Shown here: positions 1 through 7,982 of the stretch, piece after piece
Layout of the letters: every line of letters begins with the position of its first letter
Position numbering within the stretch: position 1 is the stretch's first letter
From: Gemmatimonadota bacterium
Lineage (GTDB): Bacteria; Gemmatimonadota; Gemmatimonadetes; Longimicrobiales; Gaopeijiaceae
DNA length: 64,000 nt
Assembly: GCA_027623325.1 (NCBI GenBank)
Contig: JAQBXY010000010.1
Coordinates: forward strand, 25,983-89,982
Direction of reading: 5' to 3'
The notes under the pieces: model-generated
The model's database searches: none
Told to the model about the DNA's origin: nothing
Seen by the model: only the letters and a program-made list of their open reading frames with translations
Translations under genes and position numbers: made by a program

Positions 1-1
1 C

Positions 2-1309
2 GCGGCGGAAGAGGGCCTTCGCATCGTCGCGGCTACGGAGACACACATCCACGCCGACTTCCTCTCGGGCGTGCGCGAATTCGGCGAGCAGCACGGGACC
101 AAGTTGTATCTCTCCGATGAGGGTGACTCGGACTGGAAGTACAACTGGGCGGTCGGAAGTGACTATGACGTCCACCTCCTGAAAGACCAGGATGTCTTCA
201 AGGTCGGCAACATTCGCTTCGAAGCGCTCCATACTCCGGGCCACACCCCCGAGCACATGAGTTTTCTCATCACGGACCTCGGCGGTGGGGCCACCGGGCC
301 GATCGGCATCGCTTCAGGGGACTTCGTGTTCGTCGGCGACCTCGGCCGTCCTGATCTGCTCGAGACGGCGGCAGGCGTCGCAGGTGCGCGCGAGCCGTCC
401 GCTCGCCGTCTCTATTCTTCGACGAAGCGTTTTCTCGCCCTGGAAGACCACGTTCAGGTGTGGCCCGGGCACGGAGCCGGCAGCGCCTGCGGGAAAGCGC
501 TCGGTGCGGTTCCGCAGTCGACCGTGGGGTACGAGCGGCGCTTCAACGTGGGGCTCTCTTTCGACAGTGAAGCCCTCTTCGTGGATTCCATTCTCGACGG
601 TCAGCCTGAACCGCCTCCCTACTTCGCCCGCATGAAGGACCTCAACAAGAATGGAGTTCCGCTCCTCGGAGCCGTCCCCTCGGCCAAGCTGTACACCCCG
701 CAGGAGCTCGCAGAGCGAGGAAACGCCGAGGGCGCGGTCATCGTCGACACACGAGCCGATCGTAAAGCGTTCATGGCGGGCAGCATACCCGGCTCCATCT
801 ACGCTCCTCTCGGCATCAATTTCGCGATGATCGTCGGGTCGTACATCGATCCCTCCACGAACATCTTTCTTCTGGTCGACGCCGCGGACGTCGACGAGAC
901 GGTCCGTACGCTGGTCCGGATCGGCTATGACCGACTCGGTGGGTACGCGCCGGCCTCGACGCTCTTCGAGTCTGGGGTCGCGGGACAGATCACCCGGCGT
1001 GTCGAGTTCGGCGACCTCGATGCATCGATCGATCCGGCGACCTATACGATCCTCGATGTGCGTGGCGCAGCGGAGTATGCGGGAGGCCACCTTCCGGGGG
1101 CGATCAACATTGCGCACACGCGCCTGGGTCGTCGCATCGACGAAGTCCCTACCGACAAGCCGGTCCTCGCGTATTGTCGCTCGGGGGCCCGTGCGTCGTC
1201 CGCAGTGTCGCTCCTCAGGAATGCAGGACTCGACGTGACGTTCGTCGACGGAATGGTGTCGTCCTGGCCCGGGTGGACCCAGGACGCAGCAGCTGCGGGC
1301 GTCGGGTAA
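2..1309 (+). CDS. Persulfide dioxygenase-like MBL-fold protein with two rhodanese domains (5' end outside window)
   Basis: The frame is open from base 2, so the true start is upstream. The first visible residues contain THIHADF, the metal-binding motif of ETHE1/BLH-type metallo-beta-lactamase-fold persulfide dioxygenases, followed by HTPGHTPEH, GDLGRPD and a WPGHGAGSACGK segment. Family members oxidise glutathione persulfide to sulfite in the cytoplasm. Two rhodanese-like domains follow. The first (about bases 690-960) has no catalytic Cys, whereas the second has the loop CRSGARAS with its Cys codon at 1175. The domain order matches the common bacterial MBL-rhodanese-rhodanese proteins, so only a short N-terminal piece should be missing. 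Role in sulfide or persulfide detoxification is inferred from family. Confidence 0.88.
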   Translation, partial: AAEEGLRIVAATETHIHADFLSGVREFGEQHGTKLYLSDEGDSDWKYNWAVGSDYDVHLLKDQDVFKVGNIRFEALHTPGHTPEHMSFLITDLGGGATGPIGIASGDFVFVGDLGRPDLLETAAGVAGAREPSARRLYSSTKRFLALEDHVQVWPGHGAGSACGKALGAVPQSTVGYERRFNVGLSFDSEALFVDSILDGQPEPPPYFARMKDLNKNGVPLLGAVPSAKLYTPQELAERGNAEGAVIVDTRADRKAFMAGSIPGSIYAPLGINFAMIVGSYIDPSTNIFLLVDAADVDETVRTLVRIGYDRLGGYAPASTLFESGVAGQITRRVEFGDLDASIDPATYTILDVRGAAEYAGGHLPGAINIAHTRLGRRIDEVPTDKPVLAYCRSGARASSAVSLLRNAGLDVTFVDGMVSSWPGWTQDAAAAGVG

Positions 1310-1325
1310 GAATCAGCGCGGTCGC

Positions 1326-3599
1326 CTAGAAGGCGAACAGCTTGGTCACCTTGAGGGTCACACCCCGCTCGAGCACCCGATCCGTCACGCCGCTACCCAG
1401 CTGACGTCGCTCGGTGTAGACGAGGAAGACATCCGAAAGCGGAGCGTGAATCAGGTTGAATCGAGCGTTGGCGATCAACTCCTCGGACGACTCGTTGTAC
1501 TGCATGAACGCCATGAAGAACGTGCGCCTGTCATACGCGTAGCGCACTCGCGCCGTGAATAGATCTGCGGTGAACGACGAACCGCCCAGCTCGAGATCAT
1601 TGTGCTGGGCACCGGCGTCGAGCGAGAGGTGTTGGTTGGGTCGGAACGTGACCGACCCGGAAATCGACGTGCGCGTCCCGTCGTAGAAGTCGCCCCAACG
1701 AACCGCCAGCGTTCCGGATAGACGACGGTTTCCCGGCGTGGTCAGCGTCACGGCTGGCTCCAACCACTCGTACTCTCCCACGGTGACGGCCGCGCCACCG
1801 ATATTCGTGTCTTCGAACAGGCGCTCGTAGCGTTGGGCGGCCGTGAGGTTCAGGGATCCACCGTTCATGAACGACACGGCCGTACCGACCTCGACGAGCC
1901 GGGTCTCCAGAGCCCCGTCGAGATTCTGGTAGGCGTCGAAGTCGATGTAAGGATTGAGCTCCAGGATGCCTACACGGCGGACGATGGGGTGGATGCCGAC
2001 GGTGCCATAGAACCGACGGACCGCCGTACGATCGATGAAGCCCGTCGCCGGGTTGAAGCCGTCGCCGACCTGTTTGTAGAGACCCGACACGTCCCAGAAG
2101 GCGCTGCGCCATGCTGTCTGGACCATGCCGATATTCGCGTCCTCACCCGTCGGGTTCTCCTCGTCCGTCCGCGCCCAATACGCCGAGAGCAGGACGTTCT
2201 GCCGAATCGCCACGTTGGCATCCAGTCCGTACGCGCGGTTGTAGTCCGACGTCCCCTGCCCTCCGGTATCCTGACGGTTTACGAAAATGCCGCCGATGCT
2301 GGAGCCTCCGGCCAGGTGTCTCTTCACGCGGGCCACCGCAAAATTCTCGGCGATGTAGCCGGCTCCATCTGCCGACGACCCGACGGAGCGCGTCTGCATA
2401 TCGAGCAACCCGATCTCGGTATCGTTGCCGATCCGACCCGTGAGTCGGGCTCCGCCACCGATCGGTAGTGGCTCCCTCGTGGGGGACAGGCCAATCCTCC
2501 TCGAGTGGAACAGACGAAAATTCCGTGGACTACTGCCGGTCCGGTAGTTTCGGATCGACACGTCTTGAAAGCCGAACGTACCCTCGTTCTCGAGAAAGAA
2601 ATCCCGCTTCTCCGGGAAGAAGAGCGAGAAGCGCGACAGGTTCACCTGTTCGGCATCGACCTCGACCTGGCTGAAGTCGGTGTTGGCCGTAAGATCGAGC
2701 GTCATCCTCGGAGTCAAACCCCACTTCAGATCGACGCCACCGTCCCACTCCGTGCTGCTCGCACCGACGCGCACCCCGTCCAGATGGTCACCGAGAGCGT
2801 AGGGCTTGACCCACAGGTTGCGGGCTCGCGGAAGGTCCGAAAGCCCATCCAGAGTACCAGCCATGGAAAACTTGTAGATGCGATATTGGGGAGGCACGGG
2901 AGCCCACATCGCATCTTCGTTCCGCCTGCGGATCCTCCGCGAGAAGTTCACCCCCCAGACCTGCTCGCCGTCCACCGGACTGAAGCGTAGCGTCGCAAAG
3001 GGGATCGCGAATTCGGCGATCCAGCTGGAGTCGTTTACGCTCGTCCGGACGTGGATGATACCCTCCCACGCGGGCACCAGGTCACGTTGATCATTGGACG
3101 CCTGCCCGTCAAACACCGCTCCACCCGGATTGACCGCGAACAGAAATCCGTTCTGACGATCGTGGTACGTGTCGAGGGCAACACCCACGAGGTCCGAGTT
3201 GGGCGTATCGAAGTCCTGCTCCAGGCCCGGGACGCTCAGGTGGTAAGGGTCCGAGTCGTACATCACCGCACCGACGTACAGGTTCTGGTCGTCGTATAGC
3301 ACGCGGATCGAGGTGCGCTCGGATGCTGGCATGCCCAGATCCGGCATGGTCTGTATCCAGACGTCCCCGGACGGACGGGTCATCGACCAGGCAGGATCGT
3401 CGAGGATGCCGTCGATCACCACCGGCGAATCCACCCGAACGGCCGGCATGGACGGACGGGGTACCGACATCGGATCGATGGGATACACGCGATCCGGTGG
3501 GACGGGCTGCCTCCCGTTCGCCACCTGCGCCTCGATCGGCTGAACGAGGAGCGGAGCAAAGAGGAGCGTAGTCAGGGTGCGACGAAGCGCTACGGTCAA
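1326..3599 (-). CDS. CBM9-like / DUF5916 outer-membrane beta-barrel protein
   Basis: The 757-residue product starts with a signal peptide ending near PIEAQ, followed by a CBM9-like (carbohydrate-binding family 9, DOMON-like) domain at about residues 55-240 with the typical stretches VIDGILDDPAW and LYVGAVMYDSDP. A long DUF5916 region of alternating beta strands runs to the end. The last residue is Phe, as in many barrels inserted by the BAM machinery, which supports an outer-membrane location (inference). The start is TTG at 3599 and overlaps the TGA of the upstream DUF3006 gene as TTGA, so translation is probably coupled. Substrate unknown. Confidence 0.85.
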   Translation of the reverse strand: MTVALRRTLTTLLFAPLLVQPIEAQVANGRQPVPPDRVYPIDPMSVPRPSMPAVRVDSPVVIDGILDDPAWSMTRPSGDVWIQTMPDLGMPASERTSIRVLYDDQNLYVGAVMYDSDPYHLSVPGLEQDFDTPNSDLVGVALDTYHDRQNGFLFAVNPGGAVFDGQASNDQRDLVPAWEGIIHVRTSVNDSSWIAEFAIPFATLRFSPVDGEQVWGVNFSRRIRRRNEDAMWAPVPPQYRIYKFSMAGTLDGLSDLPRARNLWVKPYALGDHLDGVRVGASSTEWDGGVDLKWGLTPRMTLDLTANTDFSQVEVDAEQVNLSRFSLFFPEKRDFFLENEGTFGFQDVSIRNYRTGSSPRNFRLFHSRRIGLSPTREPLPIGGGARLTGRIGNDTEIGLLDMQTRSVGSSADGAGYIAENFAVARVKRHLAGGSSIGGIFVNRQDTGGQGTSDYNRAYGLDANVAIRQNVLLSAYWARTDEENPTGEDANIGMVQTAWRSAFWDVSGLYKQVGDGFNPATGFIDRTAVRRFYGTVGIHPIVRRVGILELNPYIDFDAYQNLDGALETRLVEVGTAVSFMNGGSLNLTAAQRYERLFEDTNIGGAAVTVGEYEWLEPAVTLTTPGNRRLSGTLAVRWGDFYDGTRTSISGSVTFRPNQHLSLDAGAQHNDLELGGSSFTADLFTARVRYAYDRRTFFMAFMQYNESSEELIANARFNLIHAPLSDVFLVYTERRQLGSGVTDRVLERGVTLKVTKLFAF

Positions 3600-3874
3600 A
3601 GGATGACGTCTCCGCCCGGATCCCGCTTCTTGAGCGCTTCGATCGCGGCCTGACCTTGGGAGCGACGTGCCGATTCTACGGCGTCGTCGCGGACGGATGC
3701 CTCCCAGATCGGCTCTCCGACGGTGCCAACGGGGACGCGGAGGACCGCCCCTTCGACCGCGTGGGGTCCGAGCAGCTCCGCTGCCACTTCGACCACGGTC
3801 TCAGAGTCGTCTTCCACGAGTATCGCTAGGCCGTTCTCGACCCGGTCGACGACCCAGATCTCTTCACTACTCAT
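3596..3874 (-). CDS. DUF3006 domain protein
   Basis: The 92-residue acidic protein begins with IWVVDRVENGLAILVEDD, the pattern of small DUF3006 proteins, which often sit next to secreted ComEC-like metallo-beta-lactamase hydrolases as here. It has no signal peptide or membrane segment. Its ATG at 3874 lies inside the end of the upstream MBL gene (8-base overlap), and its TGA overlaps the TTG start of the DUF5916 gene, so the three genes form one tightly packed minus-strand operon. Molecular function is unknown. Confidence 0.8.
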   Translation of the reverse strand: MSSEEIWVVDRVENGLAILVEDDSETVVEVAAELLGPHAVEGAVLRVPVGTVGEPIWEASVRDDAVESARRSQGQAAIEALKKRDPGGDVIL

Positions 3875-5123
3875 ATACGTACCTCAGCACGGTCGAGCCC
3901 TGGGCATCGAAAAGAGTCGCCACATCACCGTCGTTGTTCCAGACCGCCCTGCCATTGTTCATGAAGAATGACACCCCGTCCGCCACGCCATAGCCTGTGT
4001 AGACCACCACGCGCCGACCCGCCTCAATCCGTGCGTCATCGGGGAACCGGAAGCAACGACTCGCCACGTCGCACAGTAACCAGCGCCCGAGGTCCACGGC
4101 GTTGGAGGCGTGACTCTCGATGACCACGTACTCGCCATTGAGGTTGCGGTGATCGTCACCGGGGGCGTCGGGAATGACCAGGAGCGAGAGGAGCGCGTTG
4201 CCGGGCTCCGACTCCGTAGCGGAATGCGTCTGGCCGGAGGTGTCGGAGCCACCCGATTCAGTCGATTCGCCCTCATCACGGTCCCGCCCGAGTACGACCT
4301 CGTAGGTGCCATCCGCATACCCGAGAATCGTGACGTGGCCATCGCGATCCGTTCGGAATACATCGCTTGCCACCGCCGAAAAGGCGGTGAGCGCCTCGGG
4401 CCGGGGATGCTCGTAGCTGTTGTCCCGTCCGACGGAGATGACGACGACTTCTGGCCGGGCCACTTCGAGAAAGTCACGGGTGAAGCCATTCTGGCTGCCG
4501 TGATGTGCCGCTTTGAGAAGTGTTACGTCGGGTACGACGCCGCTCCTTACGAAGTGCGTCAGCTCCTCCTCCTCGGAGTCACCACTGAAGAACGCCGAGA
4601 AGCGACCAAACCGCACCACCAGACCCACCGACCGGTTATTGTGATCTACCGCGTCCACCGGCGGAAGGGGCAATACTTCGATCGAGGCGCTTCCGAGGGC
4701 GATGCTCCGTGGAACGGCCTCCAGATAGGTGACCTCGGACAATCGCTCGAGCGCCTCCATCAGCCGACGGTAGGTGGCCGTGGTATGCGACTGCCCGTTG
4801 TCCATGTAGAACCGCACGGGCCTCGCAGTCAGGACATCGACCATACCCCCGATGTGGTCGGCGTGTGGGTGGGTGGCAACGAGGAGGTCGATCCCTTCGA
4901 TGTTCATCTGCTGCAAGAAACGGAGGGGTGCCCCGGGCCCCGCGTCGATCATCGCGGTTTGACCTTCCGGCGCGCGGATCACCACTGCGTCCCCTTGGCC
5001 CACATCAAGGAAGGTGATCTGGATGGACGGCTCCTGAGCCCAGATCGGGGCTGCTGCAACCAACACCCCCATCAGGGCGCCGACGATATGCCGGCGAGCG
5101 AAGGCGAAGGGTCCGAAACTCAT
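3867..5123 (-). CDS. Secreted ComEC/Rec2-like MBL-fold hydrolase with C-terminal lamin-tail domain
   Basis: I place the start at ATG 5123 because it yields a clean signal peptide (MSFGPFAFARRHIVGALMG, ending near IWAQ). The open frame continues to 5216 but would overlap the divergent methyltransferase. The MBL domain shows LDVGQGDAVVI, the metal site THPHADHIGG, the SGDSEEEE region and KAAHHGSQNGF, as in the competence-type domain of ComEC, but without ComEC's membrane channel. The last 110 residues or so (GEYVVIESHASNAVDLGRW, RVVVYTG, WNNDGD) form a lamin-tail (LTD) domain, which occurs in several bacterial secreted nucleases and hydrolases. It may act on extracellular phosphodiesters (inference). 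It is first in the operon with DUF3006 and DUF5916 genes. Confidence 0.85.
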   Translation of the reverse strand: MSFGPFAFARRHIVGALMGVLVAAAPIWAQEPSIQITFLDVGQGDAVVIRAPEGQTAMIDAGPGAPLRFLQQMNIEGIDLLVATHPHADHIGGMVDVLTARPVRFYMDNGQSHTTATYRRLMEALERLSEVTYLEAVPRSIALGSASIEVLPLPPVDAVDHNNRSVGLVVRFGRFSAFFSGDSEEEELTHFVRSGVVPDVTLLKAAHHGSQNGFTRDFLEVARPEVVVISVGRDNSYEHPRPEALTAFSAVASDVFRTDRDGHVTILGYADGTYEVVLGRDRDEGESTESGGSDTSGQTHSATESEPGNALLSLLVIPDAPGDDHRNLNGEYVVIESHASNAVDLGRWLLCDVASRCFRFPDDARIEAGRRVVVYTGYGVADGVSFFMNNGRAVWNNDGDVATLFDAQGSTVLRYVYE

Positions 5124-5160
5124 ACCTGAACGATAGAAGGTCGGACAGTGTAGCGCAGTC

Positions 5161-5877
5161 ATGCCCCTTCCCCATGACAGTTGGGCCGACCAATACGAGA
5201 CGGTCATGGCCCTCACGTTCGGCGACCTCTACGCACGGCTCACGTCGGCCGCGCTGGATGAGATCCGGGGCCGAATAAGGCCTCCCGCGTCGATCGTCGA
5301 CTTCGGCGCCGGGTGCGGACGGCTCTCCATACCGTTGGCGGCGGAGGGGTATCTGCTTACCGCGGTCGAGCCATCGCCGGCGATGCTTGGGCAGTTACGC
5401 ACGCGCACCGGGGATCGAGATGTGAACGCCGTTGAGTGCACCATGCAGGAATATCGCTCCGATCGGAAGCACGATCTCGCACTGTGCGTATTTACGGTCG
5501 TGGCTTATCTGCTCGACGAGCGAGCACTGCGCGCGGCTTTGTCCGCGGCCGCGCAGTCTCTGCGGCCGGGCGGGCTCTTCTTGCTCGACGTTCCTGATGC
5601 ATCCGTGTTCGAAGGCTTCGACCACGACTCGGGGGATATCATGCGCCGCGTCGAGATCGCGTCGGCTGGAGCGTCTCTTTATCAGTTCAATGAAGAGACC
5701 ACTCTCAGAACCGATGACGGCCCCCAGACGTATAGGGACAGCTTTCCGATCCGACACTGGAGGAAGGAAGAGATCCTCGGCGCAACGGAACAGGCGGGCT
5801 TCGTCACGGAGGCCGACGTCACCGCGCGCTTCGAGGACCTGGGGGCGGAGTACCTTCTGCTCCGGCTCGCCCGTTAA
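5161..5877 (+). CDS. Class I SAM-dependent methyltransferase
   Basis: The 238-residue cytosolic protein has the glycine-rich SAM loop VDFGAGCGRL at residues 46-55, an acidic residue ending the second strand (TAVEPSPAML), and the motif LRPGGLFLLDVPD typical of methyltransferase types 11, 12 and 25. Its substrate cannot be told from the sequence. It is transcribed divergently from the MBL operon with a 37-base gap, and its last bases overlap by 4 the end of the convergent small membrane gene. Confidence 0.83.
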   Translation: MPLPHDSWADQYETVMALTFGDLYARLTSAALDEIRGRIRPPASIVDFGAGCGRLSIPLAAEGYLLTAVEPSPAMLGQLRTRTGDRDVNAVECTMQEYRSDRKHDLALCVFTVVAYLLDERALRAALSAAAQSLRPGGLFLLDVPDASVFEGFDHDSGDIMRRVEIASAGASLYQFNEETTLRTDDGPQTYRDSFPIRHWRKEEILGATEQAGFVTEADVTARFEDLGAEYLLLRLAR

Positions 5878-6089
5878 GCGACTTCGCTCGCCTTCCTCGA
5901 TCGGCGGTAGAAGAAGGCGCCGACACCGATCGCTGCCACGAGTCCCAGCGTGATGAGCAGAATCTTGAGCGCGAGCGCGAGAAGCCCCATGACCCATGCG
6001 GTCACGGGCACCATCAAGATCTTGAGCGCCTCGAGTAGGAGGAACCCGATGACCCCGGTCGCTGTTAGTCCGGCTGCAAACCTCATCAT
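5874..6089 (-). CDS. Small two-helix membrane protein
   Basis: The 71-residue protein has two hydrophobic segments (GVIGFLLLEALKILMVPV and LLALALKILLITLGLVAAIG) and ends in a basic, charged tail FFYRRSRKASEV. This looks like a hairpin in the inner membrane with a cytoplasmic C-terminus. It starts with two consecutive ATG codons, preceded by GAGG about 12 bases upstream. I recognise no named family. Its stop overlaps the methyltransferase stop by 4 bases in convergent orientation. Confidence 0.6.
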   Translation of the reverse strand: MMRFAAGLTATGVIGFLLLEALKILMVPVTAWVMGLLALALKILLITLGLVAAIGVGAFFYRRSRKASEVA

Positions 6090-6205
6090 GCGAAACTACC
6101 TCGGATGTGGGTACCTTCGGAGGCCATCTACATAGTACCGCCGTAGAGGACTCTACGTGCCTCCCTTCTTTCGTGTTTCAGACGGGGTCCGCGGCCATTC
6201 GGTTG

Positions 6206-7075
6206 CTAACCCACGATCCCGAGAGTGAGAATTCCGAACAGAAGTCCAAGCCCCACACCGATCCGCGACTTGCTCCAACCCGATTCGCCACCCACCTCGG
6301 GCTCCTTCGTCCAAAAGAGCACGACACCACACTGGGTGCCCCCGGCATCCTGGTATTGCACGGGGGCGAAGAGGGAGGACGAATAGACTTCGACACCGGC
6401 AATGAGGTCCGGTGACAAGAGATCGTCGATCGAGTGTTGCGCCGACTGTTGGACGCGAACGCCATCGATGAACGTCCGTGCGACACAACCACCCGCGACG
6501 ATTACGCTGCGATCCAATCCGAACGCACCACCGACCGAACTGACCGAAACGCCCGGGACGCCTAGCACCAAATTGGATGGTGTGGACATGGGTCGCCGTT
6601 CGATCTCCGACTCGGTAATGAAGTAGCCGGCCCGCCCCGGATCGTTCATTCGGCGCCGAAAGTCGGCGAGGCGCCCCATCCCTGAATTCATCGCGACGAC
6701 CGTGATTGGATCCAGGGGAATCGCTTCCACGCCGAGTCGGACCTCAACGTCAAGAGTAGCATCTGTCCCGAGCGCGAAACTGGCCGTACCCCAACTCGCG
6801 TATCCGAGATGGCTCACCTCCAGCTGGACCAGGCCGGCGGAGTCGGCGACCAACTCGAAACGGCCATTGTCTTCGGAAACGGCGACGGCGCGTACGTTGC
6901 CTTCCGTGTCGCGAAGAATCAGGCGCACATCCTCGATCGGGTTGTTCGACCCCGACTCGAGTACGACACCCCGCACGGTTTGGCCGGCCGACGGGGTCGC
7001 AACGTAGACCGCCACAAGCAGCGTCAGTCCCACGGAGCGGGCCAGGCACGTCGCGATCGAGACGCCGGATACCAT
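6206..7075 (-). CDS. Carboxypeptidase-regulatory-like domain / TonB plug domain protein without barrel
   Basis: I prefer ATG 7075 because it gives an immediate signal peptide (ending near TPSAGQ) and has AGGAGG upstream; the frame also allows ATG 7117. After the signal, a CarboxypepD_reg-like beta-sandwich (VRGVVLESGSNNPIEDVRL to about residue 110) is followed by a TonB-dependent-receptor plug-like domain (VLGVPGVSV, FIDGVRV, DLLSPDLIAGVEVY). No 22-strand barrel follows: the protein ends after about 290 residues with a hydrophobic glycine-rich segment GVGLGLLFGILTLGIVG. Such short plug-only proteins are common in Gemmatimonadota. Probably envelope located; function unknown. Confidence 0.82.
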   Translation of the reverse strand: MVSGVSIATCLARSVGLTLLVAVYVATPSAGQTVRGVVLESGSNNPIEDVRLILRDTEGNVRAVAVSEDNGRFELVADSAGLVQLEVSHLGYASWGTASFALGTDATLDVEVRLGVEAIPLDPITVVAMNSGMGRLADFRRRMNDPGRAGYFITESEIERRPMSTPSNLVLGVPGVSVSSVGGAFGLDRSVIVAGGCVARTFIDGVRVQQSAQHSIDDLLSPDLIAGVEVYSSSLFAPVQYQDAGGTQCGVVLFWTKEPEVGGESGWSKSRIGVGLGLLFGILTLGIVG

Positions 7076-7194
7076 CGGTGGGCAGGCCTCCTGGGATTCG
7101 GGGTGTTCGTCGATCATACGTAGGCAGGGACCGATAATTTCCTAGGAAGGTCCACCGATGGCGCCCTACATTCCCGAAACCCGGGGGTGAGACA

Positions 7195-7956
7195 GTGAAA
7201 TCGCAGAGCCGACTCTTTCTTCTAGCGGTCCTTGTATACACGGCAGGCGCATGCGCGCCGAAGGCCGTGCCGCTCGCCACTCAGCCGGCCCCGCCGTCGG
7301 TCGTGGACACGGTCGTCGTCGTAGACACCGTGCGTGTCGAAACCGAAGCCTCAGCTGACGCGGAGCTGCAGACTCAGGTAGCGCGCCTCCAGATCCAGCT
7401 TCTCGAACGTGACGTTCGCCTGGAGGGAATGCAGGAGCAGCTCGACGCGACTCGCCAAGAAGTGGTCAGGAATTTGGCCAAGCTCCAGAGTCAGGCCAGC
7501 CGGGCGGAAGCGGCATCGGGCATGGCCGAAGCCGAGATCGCCCTTCAGGCACTCGGACGTGTTCAGGGCGGAACGAATCTTCCGGAGTTTGATGAGGCCC
7601 AGTCCCGGATCGGGGAAAGCACCGCAGAGTTCGGCACCGAGAACTACGGGGGCGCACTCTATCTCGCGACGCAGGCACGTGCGCTCGTGCGGACGGGGCA
7701 ATCGCGCCTGCGTGGGGCCGGTGCCAGTTCGCTCCTGGCTGGGGAATCTCTCTTCGCGGTCCCCGTCCCTCTGGAGACCGTGCAACGCACGAACGTGCGC
7801 TCAGGACCAGGCCTGACCTTCGACGTCCAATTCACGCTGGATGAAGCGGCCGCCGTGGTCGGGCATTCTTACACGAGCCAATGGGTACGCGTGGTCGACG
7901 AGCAGGGTCGCGAGGGATGGGTGTTTCATACCCTCGTGAAGGGCCGCGCCCGATAG
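7195..7956 (+). CDS. Lipoprotein with coiled coil and C-terminal bacterial SH3 domain
   Basis: The start is GTG 7195. A lipoprotein signal ends at the lipobox-like TAGAC (Cys 20), followed by a Pro/Val-rich linker and a coiled coil at about residues 58-110 (LQTQVARLQIQLLERDV and onward). Residues of about 185-253 form an SH3b domain (TNVRSGPGLTFDVQFTLDE, WVRVVDEQGREGWVF), which usually binds peptidoglycan or peptides. Likely anchored to a membrane facing the periplasm (inference). It is divergent from the TonB-plug gene and convergent with the ADOP-GGDEF gene. Confidence 0.8.
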   Translation: MKSQSRLFLLAVLVYTAGACAPKAVPLATQPAPPSVVDTVVVVDTVRVETEASADAELQTQVARLQIQLLERDVRLEGMQEQLDATRQEVVRNLAKLQSQASRAEAASGMAEAEIALQALGRVQGGTNLPEFDEAQSRIGESTAEFGTENYGGALYLATQARALVRTGQSRLRGAGASSLLAGESLFAVPVPLETVQRTNVRSGPGLTFDVQFTLDEAAAVVGHSYTSQWVRVVDEQGREGWVFHTLVKGRAR

Positions 7957-7982
7957 GGAGACGCGGCGGCCCGTGGTAGGCG

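Noticed and set aside
7139..7148. Palindrome TTCCTAGGAA between two divergent genes
   Set aside because: Only ten bases; can easily arise by chance and no regulator is nearby.
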